Below the pieces are notes generated by a model, which saw nothing but the letters and a program-made list of their open reading frames with translations, did not search any database and had not been told where the DNA came from. Made by a program: the position numbers and the translations under genes. From Nitrosomonas sp. (lineage in GTDB: Bacteria > Pseudomonadota > Gammaproteobacteria > Burkholderiales > Nitrosomonadaceae), in the NCBI RefSeq assembly GCF_020852615.1, contig NZ_JADZAJ010000005.1:62001-126000 (forward strand): a stretch of DNA of 64,000 nucleotides. Reading direction: 5' to 3'. Below are positions 11,711 through 21,089 of the stretch, in pieces (the stretch's first letter is position 1; every line of letters begins with the position of its first letter).

Positions 11711-12970
11711 TTAAAACCGGTAGGAAGCCTGTACAGCAAACAGATTCCAGTTTTTTTCCGTATGGGCTATATCGGGATTATCCAGCGAAGACAACCACGC
11801 CGTCCCGTTGATTCGATGATATTCAGTGCTCAGCATGATGGCAGGAGTAATGTTCCAGCGCAACCCGACAGTAAAATCTCTGGCGTACTGGTTATGTGCC
11901 GGATACTGATAGCCCGTTTTGGCTGCAAATTTCTTGCCGCTGCGATCTTTTCTGTCAGCAAAGAGCAAGTCATAACGCAATACTGCTTCCCAACTGGGAG
12001 AAAAACGGTAAGTACCCTGCAGATAGAAGCTCTCGCCTGTCAGATGCTGTTCAAACTTTGGGTCACCAAAGTTGCTCATCCGAAAATGTCTTAATGCATA
12101 TTCGGATGTGATGCTCCAGCGCTCCGCATTATATTGTGCGGATAAAATCACCGGATAAAATTTAACTGATCCCGAGCTGTTTAATATATCTCCCTCGCCA
12201 CTATCATATCCGGTATTGACCTGTGAGCCACTTACTGCCAGACGAAGCCGGCCACTTGGCTGTTCATAGAGGATACGACCCAGATACGAAGCCCGGGATT
12301 TAAGATTGCCGGAGTGTGGTATCTGGCCAAGAAGAGATAATTCTGTAGATCGATCACCCACTTGTGGGTATCCAACACCGAATTGCACTGTGATATTACC
12401 CCAATCCGCGCGAGATTCCCCGTATAGCTGTCCTCCATCGGAAGCCAGTGCCAGGTTGCGGGTGCGGTCAAAATAAATCGACTGAGGAAGCAGTATGCTC
12501 GGGCGCGTAAATGGCACATCGCGGGTATCGTTATAAAATCCGAACGGGTTTTTCGTCCTGCCCAGACGGATACCGATTTCAGCGGAGGGAGTATTGATAA
12601 AGTTATAGTCCATGAAACCAAAGTCAATATGGACGCCACCACTGCTGCCTTCACCGGCCCTGCGATGCAGCAGCTGACCGGATAGCTGCAGTCTGGGTGT
12701 AGGACGTAATGAAGCTGTCAGACCGATTTCACGGAAATCAAAACTGCCTGAATTATTACTGTGGCCGAAAAAATTATTCCGGTTTGTCTTGATGTAACCC
12801 TGGCTCACGAAACCATTGATCTTAAAAAGATCCTGATTTTTCAGCCCGGGCTGTTCCTCCGCCAGCCCAGTTCCGGAAAGGAACATAAGAGTCAGCGCAG
12901 CGCAGCCTGACGAGATTGTAGTGAGAAATCTGCTGTTATTCACTGATATGAACAATCTGAACGCTATCAT
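11711..12970 (-). CDS. Outer-membrane porin-like beta-barrel protein
   Basis: The protein has an N-terminal signal region ending GTGLAEEQ and then aromatic, alternating segments typical of an outer-membrane beta-barrel, ending in a C-terminal Phe (VQASYRF). Stretches such as LGRTKNPFGFYNDTRDVPFTRPS resemble phosphate-selective porin O/P-type proteins. The start is uncertain: ATG 12970 is used here, while GTG codons at 13003 and 12943 are also possible and none has a clear Shine-Dalgarno. All overlap the 3' end of the PstS-like gene upstream, so the two are probably co-translated. Substrate is not known. Confidence 0.8.
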   Translation of the reverse strand: MIAFRLFISVNNSRFLTTISSGCAALTLMFLSGTGLAEEQPGLKNQDLFKINGFVSQGYIKTNRNNFFGHSNNSGSFDFREIGLTASLRPTPRLQLSGQLLHRRAGEGSSGGVHIDFGFMDYNFINTPSAEIGIRLGRTKNPFGFYNDTRDVPFTRPSILLPQSIYFDRTRNLALASDGGQLYGESRADWGNITVQFGVGYPQVGDRSTELSLLGQIPHSGNLKSRASYLGRILYEQPSGRLRLAVSGSQVNTGYDSGEGDILNSSGSVKFYPVILSAQYNAERWSITSEYALRHFRMSNFGDPKFEQHLTGESFYLQGTYRFSPSWEAVLRYDLLFADRKDRSGKKFAAKTGYQYPAHNQYARDFTVGLRWNITPAIMLSTEYHRINGTAWLSSLDNPDIAHTEKNWNLFAVQASYRF

Positions 12971-13391
12971 CAATCTTGCTGTCATCCAAATAACCAATTG
13001 CACCAGGAGTGGATGCTATACGTGAACGCATCTCTTCTTCAGTTTGCACAACGAATGGTGCCTGCCCGGTTCCGGAATAGACCATGCGATCCCAGGCTGA
13101 GCGTAACTGATAAGGAAAAATATTGAGTTTTTGCTTTGCAAAACGGCTATGCAAAGGTGCATCGTCAGGTAAAACGAAAACGATGATAGGGAGACCATTT
13201 TGCCACGTTCTGAGCCGCATGCTGAAGATAGAACGTAACAGATTTCTGGAAAGGGTGTGTGTTTCTGTACCGGGGTGAACAACCGCTTCCACACCGTCAC
13301 TGGATGACAGTGCGTTGTCCGCAAAAGTCAGCGTTACTAACAGGGTAAAAAGAAGTGCACCCCAAACGCAAAAATCAGAAATTCCCTTCAC
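12936..13391 (-). CDS. Short PstS-like periplasmic substrate-binding protein
   Basis: This 151-residue protein has a signal peptide (residues about 1-24, ending LTFADNA) and a domain like half of a phosphate-type periplasmic binding protein: HTLSRNLLRSIFSMRLRTW, VFVLPDD, WDRMVYSGTG and TPGAIGYLDD. The last motif matches the segment in PstS-like proteins that lines the ligand site. It is shorter than true PstS (about 330 residues). It overlaps the porin gene downstream, which suggests a paired function in anion uptake or sensing. Ligand unknown. Confidence 0.75.
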   Translation of the reverse strand: MKGISDFCVWGALLFTLLVTLTFADNALSSSDGVEAVVHPGTETHTLSRNLLRSIFSMRLRTWQNGLPIIVFVLPDDAPLHSRFAKQKLNIFPYQLRSAWDRMVYSGTGQAPFVVQTEEEMRSRIASTPGAIGYLDDSKIDDSVQIVHISE

Positions 13392-13418
13392 AGTGTCAAG
13401 TGTTATCGCGACTGATAA

Positions 13419-14210
13419 CTACCCCGGTATACCAATATTATTGGTACACGTTAATTTAAGTGTTTTTTTATGTATACAAGCCAGGTTCATGGGCCAGATT
13501 TTTCCGTGATCCGTTACAAGCTCCCAAATTAAACGGTGTTCCTGGTACATTCGATCGAGAACATCGAGTAAATAAACATAACATGGGGTGCGAATCCCGT
13601 GATAATCAGCAGAAGGGCCAATCGGATTCAGCTGCAAGCCATAAAACCCCAGCAGTCTGTTAAGGGCAGGCTCCATGGACGAAATCAGGTGATAGATATT
13701 GTGGCGTGCACACAGCTGTGCAATTCCAACGACAAGTGCCAGCATGGGGTGCGGGAAGCGGCGCCGATCCTGCATCTCACTTCTTACTTCGTCAGATTGA
13801 GACAATATGCCGTGCTCATCCTTTCGTTTAAAAAAATCGCTCAGTATGGCAAAGCGGGATATCTCGGCCGTATGCTTCCGGATTGCCGGGTCCAGAGCAA
13901 AATCCGGATAAAAACGGGTGTTATGTTCTGTTGGAAATTTATCAGTCAGATCTTTCTGATTGGGCAGAATAAGGCGAGTCGTACCAATGTAAGTTCCTGT
14001 TGGTTTATGGCGCAGAAGAATATGAACAGAACGCCTGTCATACTCGTCTTTTTCCAGGCCATCAGGAAATTTTGATCCGCCAAAATCCGGAAAAGTATTG
14101 TGGACACATAAAATCCGGTAGCGTAAATCGAAAACTGTTTTAAGCAACTCCGGTGTATCTGCGTTAACAATCTCAAAATACTGGTGAAAAGCTGCTTCGA
14201 TATCATTCAT
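13419..14210 (-). CDS. PEP-CTERM/exosortase-A-associated N-acyltransferase
   Basis: The 263-residue cytoplasmic protein matches the exosortase system N-acyltransferase family (GNAT-like, related to autoinducer synthases): FDLRYRILCVHNTFPDF near residue 26, then YIGTTRLILP, EISRFAILSDFF and a C-terminal YHGIRTPCYVYL. It probably acylates an amine on a polysaccharide or signal precursor, but the substrate is unknown. It is divided from the amidotransferase-like gene upstream by a 446-base gap, so it may have its own promoter. Assignment is by motif recognition, with support from the neighbouring exosortase-associated genes. Confidence 0.82.
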   Translation of the reverse strand: MNDIEAAFHQYFEIVNADTPELLKTVFDLRYRILCVHNTFPDFGGSKFPDGLEKDEYDRRSVHILLRHKPTGTYIGTTRLILPNQKDLTDKFPTEHNTRFYPDFALDPAIRKHTAEISRFAILSDFFKRKDEHGILSQSDEVRSEMQDRRRFPHPMLALVVGIAQLCARHNIYHLISSMEPALNRLLGFYGLQLNPIGPSADYHGIRTPCYVYLLDVLDRMYQEHRLIWELVTDHGKIWPMNLACIHKKTLKLTCTNNIGIPG

Positions 14211-14656
14211 ATTTTTCCTTGAACAGGCTATATCTGGGATGGGTGTCAGACCGAATGGAATAGATTGTATTGTGTAAGTCAGCTTTTGATTCCGGGAATA
14301 TATGAATAATATGATTTTATATTTATGGCTTTGCCATTCGGTATTTCCCTGTTTCCGGGCAGGCAGGCAAATTACTCAACCTGGAAACAGGGCATACATG
14401 TCGTTGAAACAAGACGCTTCTTACTATACTTATGTCGTCATAATATGACAAGCCAATGATGGCTGGTTTTTGAGAATTTACTGAAAAATATATTAGTGAG
14501 ACAGCTGGTACAAAGAAAAAAACAGGCAAAAAAGTACAGTTTACCGATCGTAAATGAACGTTTTTAGCCTGTTTCTAACGTGGCGGATAATGCAGATCGT
14601 TTTTCAGAGCGTCCTTAACCGTCTCCGAGGCAGGGTATAGCGTAAATGAATCACAA
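14211..14656. other. 446-base intergenic region in the exosortase-associated cluster
   Basis: No convincing gene was seen on either strand. It is AT-rich on the acyltransferase side. Two partly symmetrical elements stand out: CCTGTTTCCGGGCAGGCAGG near 14348 with a related CCTGGAAACAGGGC near 14379, and an A/T-flanked pair AAACAGGC at about 14518 and GCCTGTTT at about 14566. I looked for a sigma-54 (GG-N10-GC) promoter that PrsR could use and did not find a convincing one. Confidence 0.5.
14518..14573. repeat. Inverted repeat AAACAGGC ... GCCTGTTT
   Basis: An 8-base arm followed by an A-run faces a T-run followed by the complementary arm, about 40 bases apart. It lies downstream of the amidotransferase-like gene (minus strand), where it could be a weak terminator or processing site. 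The long loop keeps confidence low. Confidence 0.35.
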
Positions 14657-16513
14657 TTAAGATCTGGCAGGGTGGTGTTGCTTGAACCAGAACTCCAGCA
14701 TCATCAGCAGCCATACCATCGTACCGTGATAGCTGGCATGTTCATGAAGATGCCGGTCGAGCAGTCTGTCAATAAAATCAGTACGAATAATATTGCGCGA
14801 TTTAAGGTCGCTTAAACTATCTGCCGAAATCTCTCTCAGAGATTGATGCGTCTGGAGCCAGACACCAAACGGCAGGCCAAATCCCTGTTTTTTCTTGGTA
14901 ATAATCTCATCCGGCAAAAATCCGCGTAGTGCCTGCTTAAAGAAATAGCGCAGCTGTGTTCCTTTTAGCTTCTGCTCGGGTGGAAGTGCAAGTGAGAAAG
15001 CAAGCATTTCATCATTGGCAAACGGGAATGCGACCTCCATACCGGCCAGGCGACAAGCCTGGACAACTTTGGGAAAATCATTATCAGCAAGCGTAAATTT
15101 CCAGTCAAAGGCGAGCATGCGATTGATCAAACTATGTGCATGAGATGCTTCCCGATAGGTTTGTTCAATCAGCCGGGAAGGTTGTGCCGTATTAATTTTT
15201 GCCAGTAATTCCGCCGAGAATACAGTTTCAGCCCCGTAATGCATCAACAGGTTATAAGTTTCCATACGATGCGGCATGGGGACAGTGGCCTGCGCAACAT
15301 AGCTCCGCGCCTTGCGCAGTAATTTTGGACCTTTGTCTTCCGGGAGAGACAGAATTAAAGGGGAAAGCAGATAATTTCTGAATGGTGCCGGAATTTTTTC
15401 ATAAAGCGAAAAAATATACTGTTTTGCATAACGTGTGTTACCACCAAACAGTTCATCTCCACCGTCTCCTCCCAGTAACAGATCCAGCCCGTCATTTTTA
15501 GCCATGCGCCCGCAATAGTAAGCCGGGAGAGCTGATGCATTACCGAAAGGCTGGTCAAAGACTGATGCGATCATCGGGATGGTTTCCACCACATCATCCG
15601 GTGTGACATAGTATTCGTGGTGATCAGTCGAAAAATGCCGGGCAGCAGTGCGCGCGTAATACATTTCATCGTAGCCGGTCGCTTCAAAACCAATTGAATA
15701 TGTTTTGGCTGGCTCGCCGGTAATTTCTGTCAGTATTCCTGCAAGTGTGGAGCTGTCCGTCCCGCCGCTCAAAAATGCTCCGGCTTTCTGTCCCTGTATG
15801 GCTTCACCAACACTTTTTCTGAGGAGCGAGAGAAATTCCTGCTTAAGTTCAGGAAAAGGACGCTTTACAGTTTCATTAAACTGGAGCTGCGTATGGTGGC
15901 CAGTCTCTATGTGCCCGTTATGGCAATACAGATATTCTCCTGGAAGCAGGCGTTTCTGTGCCTGATAAATCGTATCAGGCCCCGGTATCATGTGAAAATA
16001 GAGGTAGTTAAACAGCCCTTGCGGGTTGATTTCAGTATTGGCCTCAGGGTGAAGGAGCAGGGCATCGGCGGAGGTGCCAAACAGAATCCCATCCGCCATC
16101 GACTGGTAATAAAGCACGTGTGTGCCCAGTGGATCAATGGCCAGAGCAACTTCACCCGTATTACTGTCCACAATGCAGCACACAAATTCACCCGCAAGGT
16201 CAGAGAAAGATTGCCTGCCTTTCTGCTGCCACAGGACAGCAAGTGCTGCAGCCATTCCCTGCGCATTAATAGAAGCCTGCAGGGCTGCATTGCGGGATTT
16301 TATCCTTCCCCAGATGCCTGTCAGCAGACCATCTTTTTCATGTAAATGTGCGTGACTCACCTTCGCGGCGATGGAAAGCGCAGCGTTACCCCGCACCGCT
16401 GTCTGTGCCACGCTGCTATCAAAGCGAGTCAGTGATCGGGCCATGCGATCAATGATTTGCTGATTTTCGATTGCTGAGTGACTTGTTCCCAGCCAACCAC
16501 CTATTCCGCTCAT
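14657..16513 (-). CDS. Asparagine synthase-like amidotransferase with Ser in place of the catalytic Cys2
   Basis: The 618-residue protein has the two-domain layout of class II amidotransferase/asparagine synthases: an N-terminal Ntn glutaminase-like half (1 to about 210) and a C-terminal ATP-pyrophosphatase half with the P-loop LSGGTDSST near residue 245 and LGGDGGDELFGG near 350. Exosortase-A clusters often carry such a protein. The N-terminus reads MSGIGGWLG where active glutamine-dependent enzymes have MCGI. Position 2 is encoded by AGC, so the nucleophile is Ser and glutaminase activity is doubtful. The start is supported by AAGGAAAT upstream. It precedes the acyltransferase and follows the PLP decarboxylase by 112 bases. 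Confidence 0.88.
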   Translation of the reverse strand: MSGIGGWLGTSHSAIENQQIIDRMARSLTRFDSSVAQTAVRGNAALSIAAKVSHAHLHEKDGLLTGIWGRIKSRNAALQASINAQGMAAALAVLWQQKGRQSFSDLAGEFVCCIVDSNTGEVALAIDPLGTHVLYYQSMADGILFGTSADALLLHPEANTEINPQGLFNYLYFHMIPGPDTIYQAQKRLLPGEYLYCHNGHIETGHHTQLQFNETVKRPFPELKQEFLSLLRKSVGEAIQGQKAGAFLSGGTDSSTLAGILTEITGEPAKTYSIGFEATGYDEMYYARTAARHFSTDHHEYYVTPDDVVETIPMIASVFDQPFGNASALPAYYCGRMAKNDGLDLLLGGDGGDELFGGNTRYAKQYIFSLYEKIPAPFRNYLLSPLILSLPEDKGPKLLRKARSYVAQATVPMPHRMETYNLLMHYGAETVFSAELLAKINTAQPSRLIEQTYREASHAHSLINRMLAFDWKFTLADNDFPKVVQACRLAGMEVAFPFANDEMLAFSLALPPEQKLKGTQLRYFFKQALRGFLPDEIITKKKQGFGLPFGVWLQTHQSLREISADSLSDLKSRNIIRTDFIDRLLDRHLHEHASYHGTMVWLLMMLEFWFKQHHPARS

Positions 16514-16625
16514 ATCATTTCCTTATTCGATATAAAAACCAGGAAATCTCCATGGTTTCAGTATGATGTTTTCAGGGTATTTGCCGGATTATCTGCTGGA
16601 ACAGATACCGGCCCGGCGTAATTTT

Positions 16626-17861
16626 TCAGACCAGAACTTCCAGTGGAGCAGGGTGGCTGAGAAAGGCAACAGGGCTGGCCGTCAGCCCGTAGGCACCAGA
16701 CTGAAAGACGACGACCCAATCCCCCGGTTCAGCTCTGGATAACGCCATCCGGTCAGCAAGCAGATCCAGTGGCGTACAAAGCGGCCCCACCACTGAAACG
16801 GTTTCAGTGTCGTTTATCCCCATTTTATTTCCAATAGCAACCGGATAATTTTTGCGGATAACCTGGCCAAAATTTCCGGAAGCCGCCAAATGGTGATGAA
16901 GGCCGCCATTGGTGATAAGAAAAACCTGACCTCTCGAAATTTTCCTTTCCAGAACACGGCACACATAAATCCCGGCTTCTGCGACGATATAACGCCCCAG
17001 TTCGATGATGAACCGGATGGTTGAAAACCTGACGGGGATGGCTGCCAGCAGGTGCTGCAGATTGTTTCCTACAGCACCCAGATCCAGTGGATTTTCACCG
17101 GGGAAATAAGGAACACCAAAACCACCACCGATATTGATAGTGCGGACAGGAACCGGTGAGACAGCAGCAAGCTGCAAACCCAGTTGCAGTGTTTTTTCAT
17201 GTGCTTCCTGAATGGCTTCAACCCGCAGATTCTGTGATCCGCTAAAAATATGCAATCCCTCAAAATCAAGTTTAAGCTGAGCAATGCGCTGCAGCACTGC
17301 CGGAACACGTTCGGCATCGATACCAAACTGCTTGGAGCCACCCCCCATTTTCATCCCGGAAGATTTCAGCTCGAAATCGGGATTAACCCGTACCGCAACG
17401 CTGGCCTGAAAACCGGTTTCTTTTGCCAGTTGTGCAATTGTTTCCAGTTCGTACTCCGATTCCACATTCAGGATAATCCCTGCCGCAATGGCACACGCCA
17501 GTTCCTGACGACTTTTTCCCGGCCCGGCAAAACTGATGGCTTCAGGTGCAACCCCCGCATCCAGTGCCACTTTCATTTCACCAGTAGAAGCCACATCAAT
17601 TCCATCTACCAGTCCAGCCAGGTGCTGTACCACGGCAGGCATGGGATTGGCCTTCATGGCGTAATGCAAATGGATATTTGCCGGTAAATGCTGCCTGAGA
17701 GATTGAACACGCGCTGAAATCAGCTGGCGATCATAAGCATAGAAAGGAGTGCTTCCAATCCGCTGTGCCAGGCGTGCAAGTGAAATTCCGCCAATGACAA
17801 GGCAGTTATCGTGTATCGGAAACTGTGTTATCGGCGCATGTTCAGGATGATTCACCATCAT
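16626..17861 (-). CDS. PLP-dependent decarboxylase, exosortase-A-associated
   Basis: This 411-residue fold-type III enzyme resembles diaminopimelate/ornithine decarboxylases. The Schiff-base lysine is in HYAMKANP near residue 66; further PLP-site motifs are DVASTGEMKVAL, SFAGPGKS, HIFSGSQ and NIGGGFGVPY. It belongs to the group found beside the exosortase-A acyl-CoA ligase, whose substrate is not established; related enzymes can act on carrier-bound amino acids. Its ATG overlaps the ligase stop by 4 bases (17858-17861), so the two are translationally coupled. Confidence 0.9.
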   Translation of the reverse strand: MMVNHPEHAPITQFPIHDNCLVIGGISLARLAQRIGSTPFYAYDRQLISARVQSLRQHLPANIHLHYAMKANPMPAVVQHLAGLVDGIDVASTGEMKVALDAGVAPEAISFAGPGKSRQELACAIAAGIILNVESEYELETIAQLAKETGFQASVAVRVNPDFELKSSGMKMGGGSKQFGIDAERVPAVLQRIAQLKLDFEGLHIFSGSQNLRVEAIQEAHEKTLQLGLQLAAVSPVPVRTINIGGGFGVPYFPGENPLDLGAVGNNLQHLLAAIPVRFSTIRFIIELGRYIVAEAGIYVCRVLERKISRGQVFLITNGGLHHHLAASGNFGQVIRKNYPVAIGNKMGINDTETVSVVGPLCTPLDLLADRMALSRAEPGDWVVVFQSGAYGLTASPVAFLSHPAPLEVLV

Positions 17862-19441
17862 AATTTCTCTGTCTGAAAAGCTTGCTGAAATTCACTGGCA
17901 AGAATCTTGCGATCGATTTTCCCATTCGGGTTGCGAGGCAGACTGGTTTGTCTCAATTCGATCAGGCCGGGTTGCATGAAAGCGGGTAAATGTTGTTTGC
18001 AGGCGGATTGCAGTGTATCCCGGTCAAGCGCCAGGCCCGTTCCGGGGGTGGCGACAACAACAATAGCCTGTCCCAGTGTGGGGTGAGGTACCCCGAAAGC
18101 AGCAGCTTCAGCCACCATTTCAGTGGCATAAATGACCTCTTCCACTTCGGTGGGGCTGACACGGTAACCGGAAGTTTTGATCATATCGTCACGCCGGCCA
18201 ATGAAATACAGATAACCTTCGTCATCCATACGTACCGTATCCCCCGACCAGACTGCCAGCTCAGGAATGGTCAAACCGGGCTGACGCGGTGCAAGCGGCC
18301 GGAAACAGGCTGCTGTTTTGTCCGCATCATTCCAGTACCCCAGGGAAACAAGCGGGCCGCGGTGTACCAGTTCACCCGGCTCACCCGGTGCGCAGTGAGA
18401 ACCATCCTCGCGCAGCACCATGACTTCTGCATTGGGAATGGCTTTGCCCATGGAATCCGGGCGTTTGTCTATTTCTTCGGGAGGCAGATAGGTCGAACGA
18501 AACGCTTCGGTCAGGCCATACATCAGGAAAATTTGTGTGTTGGGCAATGTATTGCGCAGATGCGCCAGAGTGGAACGGGGCATGGCGCCACCTGAATTGG
18601 TGATGTAGCGCAGGCTTTGTGCCTCTTTCCAGTTCAGTTGCGCCAGTTGTGTCCACAAGGGCGGCACCGCAGCCAGCCCCGTTATCTGCTCACGCCTGAC
18701 AACGGCAAGAATATCGCGCGGCAGCAGGTAATTCATCAAAATGGCAGTAGCACCAACATGGAAAGCAGTATTCAGCTGATTCAATCCATAATCAAAGCTG
18801 AGTGGCAGCACTGCCAGTATGCGATCATCCGGCCGGTTGTTCAGATAGCGGGAAACACTGATCGCGCCGGTTACCAGATTGCGGTGGGAAAGCACCACTC
18901 CCTTGGGTTTACCGGTGCTGCCCGAGGTATACAGAATCGCGGCCATGTCGCTGTCAATACAGCGTGGCAGCCGGCCGACTTTTGAAGACAGCTGTGTTTG
19001 TTCCCACAGAACAACATTTAACCCTTGTGGAACGGTTCCCTGAAAATCATCTGTAACGATTACGGTATGCAGATCATGGCACTGTGGCAATACCGGCTTC
19101 AGCAGATTGAATCTTTCAGCAGAAGTAACCAGTATTCTGACGTTGCAATCGTTCAGGATATAGCCAACCTGCTCGGCTCTAAGTAATGGATTAACCGGAA
19201 CAAACGCCCCTCCCGCAGCAGATGCACCAAACAGTGCAATAACTGTTTCAAGCCGTTTTTCCAGATAAACAGCCAACCGTTCTCCACGTCCCAAACCCAG
19301 GGTGTGTAAGGTACTGGCGGCAGATTGCACCGCTTCAGATAATGCAGCATAGGAAAGGTGTCGCTTCTGATCAGTCAGTGCGACTGAATCAGGATTGCGG
19401 ATGGCTGATTGATAAATCAGTTCATGAAAAAGACTGGGCAT
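17858..19441 (-). CDS. AMP-forming acyl-CoA ligase, exosortase-A-associated
   Basis: The 527-residue adenylate-forming enzyme carries the phosphate-binding loop LYTSGSTGKPKGV near residue 171, MYGLTEAF near 303, the SGDTVRMDDEGYLYFIGRRDD hinge region near 400, and the C-terminal catalytic Lys in NPNGKIDRK. It should activate a carboxylic acid as an acyl-adenylate for transfer to a thiol. Family members usually sit beside an acyl carrier protein, but none is visible here. It is the first gene of a ligase-decarboxylase-amidotransferase-like run; PrsR lies just upstream on the same strand. Confidence 0.9.
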   Translation of the reverse strand: MPSLFHELIYQSAIRNPDSVALTDQKRHLSYAALSEAVQSAASTLHTLGLGRGERLAVYLEKRLETVIALFGASAAGGAFVPVNPLLRAEQVGYILNDCNVRILVTSAERFNLLKPVLPQCHDLHTVIVTDDFQGTVPQGLNVVLWEQTQLSSKVGRLPRCIDSDMAAILYTSGSTGKPKGVVLSHRNLVTGAISVSRYLNNRPDDRILAVLPLSFDYGLNQLNTAFHVGATAILMNYLLPRDILAVVRREQITGLAAVPPLWTQLAQLNWKEAQSLRYITNSGGAMPRSTLAHLRNTLPNTQIFLMYGLTEAFRSTYLPPEEIDKRPDSMGKAIPNAEVMVLREDGSHCAPGEPGELVHRGPLVSLGYWNDADKTAACFRPLAPRQPGLTIPELAVWSGDTVRMDDEGYLYFIGRRDDMIKTSGYRVSPTEVEEVIYATEMVAEAAAFGVPHPTLGQAIVVVATPGTGLALDRDTLQSACKQHLPAFMQPGLIELRQTSLPRNPNGKIDRKILASEFQQAFQTEKL

Positions 19442-19508
19442 TTGTCAGAGTAATATCTGTCAGTAGGTTACGGTATGGATCAGTCATAAACCGACCGGAT
19501 TCTACAGC

Positions 19509-20867
19509 CTATTTGAGCCCGTGACGATTCATCAGATCGTAAAGTGTGGGTCGTGTAACGCCAAGTAATTCAGCCGCCCTGGCGATATTACCATTTACCC
19601 GTGCCAGCACTTTGATGAGCATTTCCTGCTCGGCCTGATCCCGAACCTCACGCAACGTGGCCGGCTCAAATATTTTTTCTCCTGGCAGTAAACCAAGGTC
19701 TTCAGCCGTGATTTGCGACCCTTCCGCCATGATAACCGCACGCTTGATACAGTTTTCAAGTTCACGGATATTGCCCGGCCAGGAATGATTGCTGATGGCA
19801 TCCAGCGCATCCTGGCTGAAATTGAGTGCCTGGCGCTTTTCTTTTATTCTGAAATGATTTTTGAAATGATGCGCAAGCAACACGGCATCTTCAATACGAT
19901 CCCGAAGTGCCGGAATCTGGATATTGATCTCACACAGGCGATAGTACAAATCTCCACGGAAAGTACCGGCTTCAATCATTTTTTTCAGATTCTGGTGTGT
20001 TGCGCAGACAACCCGTACATCTACCGGAATTTCTTCTCTGCCCCCGACACGTTCGATAACACGCTCCTGCAGGAATCTCAGCAGTTTGGCCTGTAATGCC
20101 AGCGGCAAATCACCGATTTCATCCAGGAAAAAAGTACCGCCCTGCGCCAGTTCGATTTTGCCGGGTGTTTGCCTGGCTGCTCCGGTAAAAGCCCCTTTTT
20201 CGTAGCCAAACAGTTCTGTTTCCAGCAGGGATTCAGGAATTGCAGCACAGTTGACTGCAATTATTTTATTGCGTTTCCGGCGACTCAGCTGATGGAGTGC
20301 ATTGGCCAGCACTTCCTTGCCGGTTCCGCTTTCACCCAGTAGCGTGACCGTAACATCGGAAGGTGCAATACGCTTGATTTCCTGACATATTTTCAGCATC
20401 CCCGGGTCATTGGTAATCAGCCCGGGAATATCCGTACTCGAAGTGGATTTCAGTAATTCACGATTTTCGCGCTGTAATCTGTGCAGATAGAAAGCCCGGT
20501 TTACAATCAGGTTGAGCACATTCGCATCAAGTGGCTTCTGATGAAAATCATACGCACCCATGCTGATTGCTTTCAGTGCATTTTCATGATTCTGGTTGCC
20601 CGTCAGTACGATGACCTTGGTATCAGGTGCCAGGGCAAGAATTTGCTGCAAGGTTGCCAACCCTTCCGTTGCGCCATCCGGATCAGGAGGCAGGCCCAGA
20701 TCCATCGTTACAACTGCAGGTTCATGCTTGCGGATTTGTACCAGTGCACTTTCACGGTCAGAGGCGACCGCCACACTGCAATCATCAAAATTCCAGCGCA
20801 GCTGCTTTTGAAGCCCGGGATCATCTTCTATTACCAGCAGTTTTTTCTGTATTTCATTTGCACTCAT
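19509..20867 (-). CDS. prsR: PEP-CTERM-box sigma-54 response regulator PrsR
   Basis: The 452-residue activator has three domains: a receiver with phospho-acceptor Asp56 (VVTMDLGLP) and conserved EDD and Lys; a sigma-54 AAA+ domain with Walker A GESGTGKE and an intact GAFTGA loop; and a Fis-type C-terminal HTH (AAELLGVTRPTLYDLM). It matches the response regulator of the PrsK/PrsR pair, which controls PEP-CTERM protein and exopolysaccharide genes in exosortase bacteria. The partner kinase PrsK is not in the window. GAFTGA supports sigma-54 dependence of its targets. Confidence 0.92.
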   Translation of the reverse strand: MSANEIQKKLLVIEDDPGLQKQLRWNFDDCSVAVASDRESALVQIRKHEPAVVTMDLGLPPDPDGATEGLATLQQILALAPDTKVIVLTGNQNHENALKAISMGAYDFHQKPLDANVLNLIVNRAFYLHRLQRENRELLKSTSSTDIPGLITNDPGMLKICQEIKRIAPSDVTVTLLGESGTGKEVLANALHQLSRRKRNKIIAVNCAAIPESLLETELFGYEKGAFTGAARQTPGKIELAQGGTFFLDEIGDLPLALQAKLLRFLQERVIERVGGREEIPVDVRVVCATHQNLKKMIEAGTFRGDLYYRLCEINIQIPALRDRIEDAVLLAHHFKNHFRIKEKRQALNFSQDALDAISNHSWPGNIRELENCIKRAVIMAEGSQITAEDLGLLPGEKIFEPATLREVRDQAEQEMLIKVLARVNGNIARAAELLGVTRPTLYDLMNRHGLK

Positions 20868-21055
20868 ATCACGATTACCGATTCTGGCATTACTGGTTGA
20901 ATAACCATAAATATATTGTATTTCAGCATGTTATATCTATTAAAGTAAAATGACGATGGCGATGTAAGATTTATCGACATTCTTTCAGAGATATTAAGGG
21001 GATTCCTGAAAATCCGGTGGATAACGCATAAGAAATGAGAATATATCTTTAAATA

Positions 21056-21081
21056 AGCCTGGACTGGTCTGAAGACAGGCT
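21056..21081 (-). terminator. Weak terminator-like hairpin after the penicillin acylase gene
   Basis: AGCCTG and CAGGCT arms with partial pairing inside, followed on the minus strand by TTATTTAAA. It lies just past the penicillin acylase stop and before prsR. The stem is short, so termination is tentative. Confidence 0.4.
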
Positions 21082-21089
21082 ATGTCTCA

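Noticed and set aside
14211..14656. Possible sigma-54 promoter in the exosortase cluster gap
   Set aside because: TGGCGG...TGC near 14580 has the wrong GG-GC spacing (8 instead of 10 bases).
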